Position numbers and translations under genes: made by a program. From positions 1 through 64,000 of the forward strand of contig CBDAOL010000003.1 in assembly GCA_965198045.1 (NCBI GenBank): DNA of 64,000 nucleotides, given 5' to 3'. The notes under the pieces were generated by a model. That model saw nothing but the letters and a program-made list of their open reading frames with translations. It had not been told where the DNA came from and searched no databases. Of this stretch, positions 24,548 to 32,057 are shown in pieces. This stretch comes from CBDDEC01 sp965198045 (lineage in GTDB: Bacteria; Chloroflexota; Dehalococcoidia; UBA2979). Every line of letters starts with the position of its first letter. The first letter of the stretch is position 1.

Positions 24548-25867
24548 CTACTCGGCCGGCGTGATCGCCTCGAGGCCGCCGAGGTATGGGCGGAGCGGCT
24601 CCGGCACCTCGACGCTGCCGTCTTCGAGCTGGTTCGTCTCGAGGATCGATCCGACGAGGCGTGGCAGGGCGACGCCCGAGCCGTTGAGGGTGTGCAGGTG
24701 TTCGACGCGGCCCTCGGCGTTGCGGAAGCGGAGGTTGGCGCGGCGCGCCTGGAAGTCGAGGAAGTTCGACACGCTCGACACCTCGAGCCACTCGCGCGCG
24801 CCGGGCGCCCAGACCTCGATGTCGTAGGTCATGGCGGAAGCGAACGTCGTGTCGCCTGCCGCAAGGCGGATCACGCGATAGCGCAGCCCGAGCGCTCGCA
24901 CGATGTCCAGCGCGTCGTCGAGGAGCGCCTCGTGGGCCTCCCGCGAGCGGTCCGGCGAAACGAAGTGGACCAGCTCGACCTTGTCGAACAGGAAGCTGCG
25001 CTTGAGGCCACGCGTGTCGCGGCCGGCGCTGAACTGCTCATGCCGGAAGCACGGGCTGAAGGCCGAGTGCCTGATCGGCAGGTCGTCGGCGTCGAGAATC
25101 TCGTCGCGGTACATGTTGGTGACCGGCACTTCGGCGGTGGGGACGAGCCAGAGGTCCTGGCCCTCGATGTGGAACATGGTGTCGGCGAACTTCGGCAGCT
25201 GACCGGTGCCCACGAGCATCTCCTCGCGCACCATCAGCGGCGGGTAGACCTCGACGTATCCGCGCTCGCGGTGGCGGTCGAGCATCCAGCTGATGAGAGC
25301 GCGCTGCAGTCGCGCGCCGTCGCCGCGCAGCACGTAAAAGTTCGCCCCGGCGAGCTTCACGCCCCGCTCGAAGTCGATCACGCCCAGCGCTTCGCCGAGG
25401 TCCCAGTGCGGTGACGCTTCGCCCTCCGGCTCCGGGTCGGGCCAGTTCTCGACGCTGAGGCCTCGATCGTCGCTGTGCTGATCCGCGCCGACACCCTCGA
25501 TGACGACCACGGCGTCCGGCTCGCCGCCGTCGGGGACGTCCGCGTGCACTCGGTTGGCGATCGTCAGCATCACCGCGTCGAATGCCACGTCGGTCTCTGC
25601 CAGCTGTGCTTCGAGCTCGTCGAGGCGGCCGGCGACGGCCCGTTGCTCCTCGATCAGTCGCTGGCGCTCCTCGTCGGACTCGGCCGAGCCAATGAGGCGA
25701 CCCGCCTCGTTGCGGTCGGCGCGCATCGTCTCGACCTGCGTGAGCAACCCTCGGCGCTGCTCATCGAGTGCGAGCACCTGGCCCACCGTGGATGGGTCGT
25801 CGCCGCGCCGCACGAGGTCGGCGCGGATAGCGTCTGGCTCGTCGCGGAGGCTCGTGATCGACAGCAT
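24548..25867 (-). CDS. serS: Seryl-tRNA synthetase
   Basis: Class II aminoacyl-tRNA synthetase charging tRNA-Ser (and initially tRNA-Sec). 439 residues, normal length. The N-terminal antiparallel coiled-coil arm (about 30-105) is seen in DEQRRGLLTQVETMRADRNEA and ERQRLIEEQRAVAGRLDELE. The catalytic part has motif 2 FSPCFRHEQFSAGRDTRGL (about 272-290) and motif 3 GSGVALPRLVGSILETNQ (about 401-418). The ATG overlaps the stop of the Nudix gene by one base (TGATG). Confidence 0.96.
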   Translation of the reverse strand: MLSITSLRDEPDAIRADLVRRGDDPSTVGQVLALDEQRRGLLTQVETMRADRNEAGRLIGSAESDEERQRLIEEQRAVAGRLDELEAQLAETDVAFDAVMLTIANRVHADVPDGGEPDAVVVIEGVGADQHSDDRGLSVENWPDPEPEGEASPHWDLGEALGVIDFERGVKLAGANFYVLRGDGARLQRALISWMLDRHRERGYVEVYPPLMVREEMLVGTGQLPKFADTMFHIEGQDLWLVPTAEVPVTNMYRDEILDADDLPIRHSAFSPCFRHEQFSAGRDTRGLKRSFLFDKVELVHFVSPDRSREAHEALLDDALDIVRALGLRYRVIRLAAGDTTFASAMTYDIEVWAPGAREWLEVSSVSNFLDFQARRANLRFRNAEGRVEHLHTLNGSGVALPRLVGSILETNQLEDGSVEVPEPLRPYLGGLEAITPAE

Positions 25868-26385
25868 CAGCGCGCTCCGGTCGAGGCGACGGCCGCGGCG
25901 TCAGCGAGCTGCGCTTCGATCGCCATCAGACCCAGCTCGCGCACGTCCTCGGGGGCGGGCGTCCGCTGGCCGGTCGACGAGTCCTCGAGCGGTGCGCGGT
26001 CACGCAGTTGCGTGGCGTCGACCCACTGCCAGTCGGTGCCCGGCTCGGGCGTCAGCAGCTGCGCAGGGTCCTTCGGGACGGTGAAATAGATGAAGTCGAT
26101 GTGCTGGTGTGGTTCGGGCGTTCCACCGTCCGGGCCGATGTCGAAGACCGAGACGCGCACCGGCGAGGGCAGCGTGTTGCCGCGCGGCAATGGCTCAAGG
26201 GTGCCGAGCACGCGGACGTCGAGGCCGGTCTCCTCGCGCACCTCGCGCAGCAGCGCCTGCAGCGGGTCCTCGTTCGGCTCGATGTGACCGCCGGCCGGGA
26301 GCCAGGCCTGTACGCGCGGGTGCCAGTGCAGGGCGGTGCGCCCGTCGCGATTGACGAACCCGGTGACGGTGAAGTGGCGCTCCAT
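25867..26385 (-). CDS. Nudix hydrolase
   Basis: 172-residue protein with a complete Nudix box, G(H)IEPNEDPLQALLREVREETGLDV, at about residues 34-58, carrying the metal-binding REVREE. Hydrolyses a nucleoside diphosphate linked to another moiety; the substrate cannot be read from sequence. The unusual C-terminal half (TPEPGTDWQWVDATQL and onward) resembles Nudix proteins of the ADP-ribose/8-oxo-dGTP type only loosely. One-base overlap with serS implies co-translation. Confidence 0.85.
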   Translation of the reverse strand: MERHFTVTGFVNRDGRTALHWHPRVQAWLPAGGHIEPNEDPLQALLREVREETGLDVRVLGTLEPLPRGNTLPSPVRVSVFDIGPDGGTPEPHQHIDFIYFTVPKDPAQLLTPEPGTDWQWVDATQLRDRAPLEDSSTGQRTPAPEDVRELGLMAIEAQLADAAAVASTGAR

Positions 26386-26477
26386 CGGCCGAGCGTAACG
26401 CTGCGCCGTTCGTGGCGCATCAGCACCCCGCGGCCACGGTCGTGTTACGCCTCAGATGGGCCCGGTGGCGCGTCGAA

Positions 26478-27097
26478 TCAGCCGAGGTCGAACGCCTCGA
26501 GCGAGTCGATCAACGCGTGCGCGCCGGGCTGTGGCGGCGGCGTGATGCTCGCCTGCGTCGACTGCACGACCACCATCCCCGCCGCAGCGGCGGCTGCGAT
26601 GCCGTGCGCCGAGTCCTCGATCGCTATCGCCGAGGCGGGCGCCACCGCCAGCTGCGCCGTGACGTGGAGGTAGATGTCGGGAGCGGGCTTGCCCTGCGCG
26701 ACATCCGCCGACGTGACGATCAGCGGGACGCGCTCGCGCAGCCCGATCGCCTCGAGGGTCGCTTCGACCCAGCGTCGCGAGGACTGCGAGGCCACCGCGA
26801 GCGCGACTCCGCGCTCCTCGACGGCGTCGAACAGGCCGTGAGCGCCGGCCATCGGCTCGAGCCCCTCCGTCGCGAGGATCTCGTGGAACAGCCGGTCGTA
26901 GTTGACGCGGATCTCCTCGCGTGTCAGCCCGTAGGTGGCCGAGATCCACTCGCTGAAGCCGGACGTGCCGATGAACTGCTCGTAGTCGGACATGGTCAGC
27001 GCGGCTGGCGCGACCAGCGCCCGCGCCGCCTCGAGGTGGACGAGCTCGGTGTCCGCGAGCACGCGTCGAGGTCGAAGACGAGGGCTTCGACCGTCAT
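26478..27097 (-). pseudogene. HAD-superfamily phosphatase (beta-phosphoglucomutase-like), single-base frameshift
   Basis: From the ATG at 27097 the frame reads MTVEALVFDLDA and then goes out of frame. The following frame continues with VLADTELVHLEAARALV and the rest of a normal HAD hydrolase: AVASQSSRRWVEATLEAIGL (motif II Ser) and GKPAPDIYL with motif III Lys, then AIEDSAHGI (motif IV). The family expects DLDGVLADTE at the break, so one G is missing at about 27060-27066. Total length 620 bases is one short of a multiple of three. The start overlaps the SRPBCC gene as ATGA. Sequencing error or a real loss-of-function mutation. Confidence 0.85.
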
Positions 27098-27564
27098 CGA
27101 GGGTCGTCTCTGTTCGCCTCGGCAGCCGGTGGTGGCGGGAGTGACTCGGCGTGCTGCTTGAGCCGCCAGAGCGAATCTCGCAGCGCCTGCGCCCGGTGGG
27201 GGCGGTGGAGCCACGGTTCGAGCAGGGCCGTAATCAGGCCCGCGTCGGGGTCGTACTCAAGCTCGACGGTGAGGTGCACCTCTCGCGGCCCCTCGGCGAA
27301 GAGCGCCATGCTCATGCTCGTTGCCTGCGAAGCCGGGTCGGCGCTCTCGTAGAGGACAGTGCCGTCCTCTTGTGGCGCGGCGCGCAGCGTGATGCGCTCG
27401 CGTCGACCGGGCAGCGTCAGCTCCAGGCTCCACTGCATGCGGTCGACGGTGAGCCCCGTGAACTGCGGCCCCAGCCACGCCTCGAACGCGCTCGGGTCGT
27501 CGAGGAGCGGGCGTAGCTCTTCGGCAGAGACGTGCACGTGCACGTCCTCGCGGACGCTCGCCAT
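27094..27564 (-). CDS. SRPBCC (START/Bet v 1-like) domain protein
   Basis: 156-residue protein with the polyketide-cyclase/AHSA1 style pattern: REDVHVHVSAEELRPLLDDPSAF with the family's first strand and helix, and a long C-terminal helix (HRPHRAQALRDSLWRLKQHAE) that closes the ligand cavity. Ligand unknown. It lies 3 bases after lysS and overlaps the HAD gene by 4 bases, so lysS-SRPBCC-HAD form a transcript. Confidence 0.65.
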   Translation of the reverse strand: MASVREDVHVHVSAEELRPLLDDPSAFEAWLGPQFTGLTVDRMQWSLELTLPGRRERITLRAAPQEDGTVLYESADPASQATSMSMALFAEGPREVHLTVELEYDPDAGLITALLEPWLHRPHRAQALRDSLWRLKQHAESLPPPPAAEANRDDPR

Positions 27565-27567
27565 CGG

Positions 27568-29049
27568 CTAGGTCGACCGCTCGCGCATGACCGGGAAGAG
27601 CACGATCTCGCGCAACGAATGTTCACCGGTGATGAGCTGGACGAGACGGTCGATGCCGATGCCGAGCCCGCCGGCTGGCGGCATCCCGTGTTCGAGCGCG
27701 ACGAGGAAGTCCTCGTCGGCGGTCTCCGCCTCCTCGTCGCCGTCGGCCAGCTTCTGCGCCTGCTCGAGCATGCGCTGGCGTTGGTCGACGGGGTCGTTCA
27801 GCTCGGAGTAAGCGTTCGCGATCTCGCCGCCCAGGGCGAACAGCTCGAAGCGCTCGACCGCGCCCTCGTCGTCGACCTTGCGCTTGGCCAGCGGCGAGAT
27901 CTCGATCGGGTAGTCGAAGACGAAGGTCGGCTGCACGAACTTCGGCTCGACGAGCGCCGCCATCAACGCGTCGAGGGCCGTCGCCAACGAGGCACCGTCT
28001 GCGACCGGCACTCCGCGCTCCTCGGCGAGCGCCGTCATCGCTTCGATCGTCGGGTAGTCGCGGTAGTCGATGCCGGCGTGCTCCAGCAGCGCTCCGCGGT
28101 AGGTGGTGCGGTCGAACGGTGCGGCGAGGTTCACGACGACATCGCTGTCGTGCTCGATCTCGAGCGTCCCGCGCACCGCCATGGCCACGACGCCGAGCAG
28201 CTCCTCGACCATCCGCGCGACATCCTCGTAGTCGGCGAACGCCTCGTACGACTCGAGCAGCGTGAACTCGGGGTTGTGGCGGAACGACACGCCTTCGTTG
28301 CGGAACACGCGGCCGATCTCGAACACCTTCTCGAAGCCGCCGACGAGGAGGCGCTTCAGGTGCAGCTCGAGCGAGATGCGCAGCGCCAGCTCGCGGTCGA
28401 GGGCATTGTGGCGCGTCCAGAACGGACGCGCCGCGGCGCCACCCGCTGCGTCCTGCAGCACGGGCGTCTCGACCTCCATGAACCCGCGCTCGTCGAAGAA
28501 CCGCCGCACGACCGCGACGATTGCGGCGCGCTGCTGCGCCAGCTCGCGCGATCGCTCGTTCGCTAACAGATCGAGGTAACGCTGGCGGTACCGCGTCTCA
28601 GTGTCGTGCAGCCCGTAGTACTCGTCGGGCATCGGTCGCAGCGCTTTGCTGACGATGCGCCACGAGGCGACCTGCACCGTCACCTCGTCCGTGCGGGTGC
28701 GGAACACCGGCCCCGTGACCTCCACGAAGTCACCGAGGTCGAGCAGCTGCAGGTCCTCGAAGTCCTGGAGCGCATCGCGGCGGAAGTGCAGCTGGATGCG
28801 GCCGCTGCCGTCGCGCAGATCGATGAACGCCGCCTTGCCCATGCGTCGCGCCGAAGTGACACGGCCGATCACGGTCGCACGCACAGCGTCTGAGGTGTCC
28901 GGCTCCGGTTCGCCCGCATCCTCGAACGCTGCCACGGCTTCGGCGGCGGTGTGGGTGCGCGATACCCGCGCGGGGTAGGGATCGGCGCGTTGCAGCAGTT
29001 GCTCGCGCTTGGCAGCGCGCTGCTCGATCAGTTCCTCTTCGGAGGGCAT
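27568..29049 (-). CDS. lysS: Lysyl-tRNA synthetase, class II
   Basis: 493-residue class IIb synthetase. The N-terminal OB-fold anticodon-binding domain contains ATVIGRVTSARRMGKAAFID; the catalytic domain has motif 2 GRVFRNEGVSFRHNPEF (about 255-271) and motif 3 GLGIGIDRLVQLITG (about 457-471). The start MPSEEELIEQR at 29049 is chosen because GGAG/GAGG-like sequence precedes it and the upstream in-frame residues look non-native. It heads the transcript that continues into SRPBCC and HAD genes. Confidence 0.96.
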   Translation of the reverse strand: MPSEEELIEQRAAKREQLLQRADPYPARVSRTHTAAEAVAAFEDAGEPEPDTSDAVRATVIGRVTSARRMGKAAFIDLRDGSGRIQLHFRRDALQDFEDLQLLDLGDFVEVTGPVFRTRTDEVTVQVASWRIVSKALRPMPDEYYGLHDTETRYRQRYLDLLANERSRELAQQRAAIVAVVRRFFDERGFMEVETPVLQDAAGGAAARPFWTRHNALDRELALRISLELHLKRLLVGGFEKVFEIGRVFRNEGVSFRHNPEFTLLESYEAFADYEDVARMVEELLGVVAMAVRGTLEIEHDSDVVVNLAAPFDRTTYRGALLEHAGIDYRDYPTIEAMTALAEERGVPVADGASLATALDALMAALVEPKFVQPTFVFDYPIEISPLAKRKVDDEGAVERFELFALGGEIANAYSELNDPVDQRQRMLEQAQKLADGDEEAETADEDFLVALEHGMPPAGGLGIGIDRLVQLITGEHSLREIVLFPVMRERST

Positions 29050-29201
29050 GTGGCAACTCGCTCCCGCGAATTCAGTAACGCACAACGAGGTTGTACGTGC
29101 AGGGTGCGACGCCTCGAGCGTGCGGCCGAGCCGAGCTGGTTGCGCCCATCTCGTAGCTTCGTCCGGCGATTACGAACGGCATGAAGGGCAGGGCAGAGCT
29201 G

Positions 29202-29540
29202 ATGGCGACATACTTGGGCTTCTACACGATCGACGCAGGCTTTCAGGCGGAGAGCAACGACACCGCACGGTCGGGCAACACGGGCGTGGATCCGACGTTC
29301 CTCGACAAAGTGCAGGGACTCACGGGTGCCCTGCCCGAGGGCACCTCGATCGTTGGCTCCTACGGCACGCTGTCCACTGACCGGCCAAACGTGATGATCG
29401 TCGATGCGAGCGATCCCTCGGGACTGACGTTCCTCAACAGCTACTACGCCGGATACCTGGAGTTCGACTGGACGCCGGCGACGGTGGTCGGTGGCAGTCA
29501 GGGCGAGCGCGACGCCTGGCGGGAGAGCGTCAACGGGTAG
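29202..29540 (+). CDS. Conserved hypothetical small protein (dabb/GYD-like)
   Basis: 112 residues from the ATG at 29202 (MATYLGFYTID); an ATG at 29181 would add seven residues. A GAG-rich stretch precedes 29202. The pattern of a beta strand at the start, PEGTSIVGSYGTLSTDRPNVMIVDASD in the middle and a helix between is reminiscent of ferredoxin-like alpha+beta barrel proteins that score as DUF3303 or GYD, but I do not recognise the family firmly. Overlaps the 3' end of the DUF3291 gene on the other strand by 11 bases. Confidence 0.5.
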   Translation: MATYLGFYTIDAGFQAESNDTARSGNTGVDPTFLDKVQGLTGALPEGTSIVGSYGTLSTDRPNVMIVDASDPSGLTFLNSYYAGYLEFDWTPATVVGGSQGERDAWRESVNG

Positions 29541-30015
29541 GCTCGGCAGTTCGCCCGGTCCCTGGCGCCTCGAACGGGTGCGCGAAGTCAAAGGCGGTCG
29601 CGGCCGGTCCAGCTGCGCGCAGCATGTCCAGCCGCTCTCGGGCTTCGTCGAGGCTCGGTTGATGGCCCTCGGCGACCCACCAGAGGACGGCATACGGCTG
29701 TGTGGCGCGTTCAAACCACTCGGCACGACGCCGCAAGAACGGCCCGTGCTCATCGCCGAGATAGAAGCGCTGTAGCGCCGTCAACGACTCCCAGACGGAG
29801 AGGTTCACGAGGGTTCGTGGGTCGTCGCCGGACCGGAACGAGGTGGCATCGCCCTCGTCGGACTGCAGGCGCCAGACGAACCCCGGGCTGCCGTCGGCGA
29901 TTGCGTTCACTTCGAGCAGCGCGTCCGTGAAGTCGCGCATCCTTGGATCGTCCATGTCGTAGCGCGCGGCCGCGATGTTGAGCTGCGCGTGCTGGTAGCC
30001 GGCATGGCTCGTCAT
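29530..30015 (-). CDS. DUF3291 family protein
   Basis: 161 residues. HAQLNIAAARYDMDDPRMRDF, GFVWRLQSDEGDATSFR, TLVNLSVWESLTALQRF and LWWVAEGHQPSLDEA are all characteristic of DUF3291, a ferredoxin-like alpha+beta barrel family related to antibiotic-biosynthesis monooxygenases. No catalytic role is established for the family. Stands alone between greA and a convergent hypothetical gene. Confidence 0.8.
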   Translation of the reverse strand: MTSHAGYQHAQLNIAAARYDMDDPRMRDFTDALLEVNAIADGSPGFVWRLQSDEGDATSFRSGDDPRTLVNLSVWESLTALQRFYLGDEHGPFLRRRAEWFERATQPYAVLWWVAEGHQPSLDEARERLDMLRAAGPAATAFDFAHPFEAPGTGRTAEPTR

Positions 30016-30114
30016 CCCGCTCCTTGCCTCCTGCTCCGGATCATGCGGCGGTAGGCTTGAGGCGTCGCCGACCCCGATGCAGTTGGTCCTGTCTGCGGAG
30101 TTGTTCGGTGTCGC

Positions 30115-30588
30115 TCAGGACACGCTCGTGACGGTCATCTCCAGCTCGCCGCTTGGGGCCTGGATCTTGACCTTCTCGCCACGCTTTTTACCGAGGAGCG
30201 CGCGACCCACTGGCGACTGGTGGCTGATGCGACCGGCGGAGGGGTCGGCCTCGGCCGGGCCCACGAGCTGGTACTTCTGGCTCTTGCCGCCCTTGGCCTT
30301 GACGGTCACGGTCGAGCCGATACGCACATCCTTCGCACGATGCGCGGCGCGCTCGTCGATGACGGTCGCGTTCTCGAGCATGCGCTCGATCTCGCTGATC
30401 CGGCCCTCGAGGAAGGCCTGCTGGTTCTTGGCGTCCTCATACTGACCATCGTGCTGGTCGGGGCCGAGTTCCTGGGCGTCGCGGATCGCCTCGGCGACCT
30501 GGGTGCGACGGACCGTCGTGAGCTCTTCGAGCTCCGCCTCCAGGGTGGCCAGACCCTTCTTGGTCAGCATTACTGGCTGGTCGGACAT
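30115..30588 (-). CDS. greA: Transcription elongation factor GreA
   Basis: Rescues backtracked RNA polymerase by stimulating transcript cleavage. 157 residues from MSDQPVMLTKKGLATLEAEL: an N-terminal coiled coil (about 1-78) with the tip acidic residues in ELGPDQHDGQYEDAKN (the usual D-x-x-E pair at the tip is represented here), and a C-terminal FKBP-like domain with GSTVTVKAKGGKSQKYQLVGPAEAD and ISHQSPVGRALLGKKRGE. The upstream in-frame extension is antisense to the HtrA leader and is not used. Confidence 0.94.
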   Translation of the reverse strand: MSDQPVMLTKKGLATLEAELEELTTVRRTQVAEAIRDAQELGPDQHDGQYEDAKNQQAFLEGRISEIERMLENATVIDERAAHRAKDVRIGSTVTVKAKGGKSQKYQLVGPAEADPSAGRISHQSPVGRALLGKKRGEKVKIQAPSGELEMTVTSVS

Positions 30589-30789
30589 GCCATCCCGTCC
30601 CATCGTTGCCAGGCCCGCGCGCCTGGGGCGAATGCGGACACTGGGGGGTGGGGGAATCAGAAACGCGGACCCACCGTTGCCGGCAAGTCCGCCCGTGGCC
30701 CAAACAGGGTAGATCGACCGCCGAGGCGTTGCAACCACAATCAGCACACACGTTCGCCACAGGAACGCCACAGAACGGCACGGAGACGA

Positions 30790-30803
30790 CGAACATCTGT
30801 TCG
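30790..30803. promoter_or_regulatory. LexA-type palindrome (candidate SOS box) before the HtrA gene
   Basis: CGAACATCTGTTCG, a near-perfect CGAAC-N4-GTTCG palindrome. It ends about 20 bases before a possible -10 hexamer (TACACT, 30825-30830), thus covering the -35 position of a promoter directed at the HtrA-like gene. greA is transcribed divergently and could also be affected. Confidence 0.5.
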
Positions 30804-30885
30804 CTCGGCTCAGCACCCCGCTGATACACTGCGGTATCGCCACCGCACGCTCCCCCGCGGCCTCGGAGGCGTCGAAATTCGCAGT

Positions 30886-31992
30886 GTGACCCGCCTTGCG
30901 GCCGTGCTGGCGCTCCTCGTCCTCGTGGGCGTCGTCTCCGGCCTCGCAGGAGGCGTGATCGCACTGCAACTCGACGGTGATGACAGCTCCGGGGCAGTGT
31001 CGAGCTCGACACCGGCGTCACCGATTGCCGATTCTGACGCGGACCGCGTACGCGACGCCATTGCGGAGGTCTCGCCCGCCATCGTGCGGGTGTTGGTGAC
31101 CGTCGCCTCCGACGCCGATCCACGCCTCGGCACCACAAGCGTTGGTTCTGGAATCATCGTTGACGATCGCGGGCTGGTGCTGACGAACTACCACGTGATC
31201 CAGGAGTTCGATTCGATTGCCGTGGTGCTCGAGACCGGCGAGGTGCGCCCGGCGGAGCTGATCGCGGACGATGCGCCGTTCCAGGACGTCGCGCTGCTGC
31301 GGATCGAGCCGGGTGGCCTTCGTTCGGCGCGCATCAATGACCAGACAGTGCTGCGACAGGGCGATCCGGTGCTCTCGATCGCCGCCGGCATCATCAGCGA
31401 CACCAACCAGGTGAAGCTCGGCATCATTTCCGACACCGACCTCGTGATCGATCGATCCGATGTGATCCTCGAGGGGATGATCCAGACTGACGCGTCGATC
31501 AACACCGGTGACTCCGGCGGTGCGCTGGTGAACCTCGACGGCGAGGTCGTCGGCCTGGTGACAGCGAACCTGCGGATCACGCCGGACGGCGAAGTGATCG
31601 AGGGCGTTGGATTCGCGCACGGCATGTCGACGATCACGCCCATCATCGAGTCAGTGCTGCGCAACGGACTCAACACGCGGCCGCGGTACGGCATCGAGCG
31701 CATCGGTGAGCAGCACATCCCGATCGACGCCGCCGTGGCGTCGGTGCTCGAGCTGCCCGTGGAGCGGGGCGCGTTGATCACAGGTGTCGCGATCGGCAGC
31801 CCGGCCGAGGACGGTGGCGTCCTGCCCGGCGACATCGTGCTGGAGGTCAACGGTGTCGCGGTCGGCGAGCCGCTGCCGCTGGCCAATCTACTGAAGACGG
31901 GCGCCGATGTGCAGCTCACGTTGCTGCGCGCCGGTGAGCAGCGGATCGCGACGGTGCTCCCGGCGCCGCTGATCCAGGCGACGGGGCCATAA
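30886..31992 (+). CDS. HtrA/DegP-like trypsin-type serine protease with PDZ domain
   Basis: 368-residue membrane-anchored periplasmic or extracytoplasmic protease for envelope protein quality control. N-terminal transmembrane helix LAAVLALLVLVGVVSGLAGGV, Ser/Thr linker, protease domain with catalytic His103 (TNYHVI), Asp134 (DVALLRIEP) and Ser210 (NTGDSGGAL), and a C-terminal PDZ domain (about 270-355, VERGALITGVAIGSPAEDGGVLPGDIVLEVNG). GTG at 30886 is taken as start although GGAGG (30865-30869) is 16 bases away; an ATT at 30877 would have better spacing. A LexA-like palindrome lies upstream. Followed by the GH18-like gene after 65 bases. Confidence 0.88.
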   Translation: MTRLAAVLALLVLVGVVSGLAGGVIALQLDGDDSSGAVSSSTPASPIADSDADRVRDAIAEVSPAIVRVLVTVASDADPRLGTTSVGSGIIVDDRGLVLTNYHVIQEFDSIAVVLETGEVRPAELIADDAPFQDVALLRIEPGGLRSARINDQTVLRQGDPVLSIAAGIISDTNQVKLGIISDTDLVIDRSDVILEGMIQTDASINTGDSGGALVNLDGEVVGLVTANLRITPDGEVIEGVGFAHGMSTITPIIESVLRNGLNTRPRYGIERIGEQHIPIDAAVASVLELPVERGALITGVAIGSPAEDGGVLPGDIVLEVNGVAVGEPLPLANLLKTGADVQLTLLRAGEQRIATVLPAPLIQATGP

Positions 31993-32057
31993 CCGATGAA
32001 TCGACGTAGGCTAGAGGGCAGGCGGGGGCGAGCGGGCGTCGAGAGGCAGGCAGTCTG

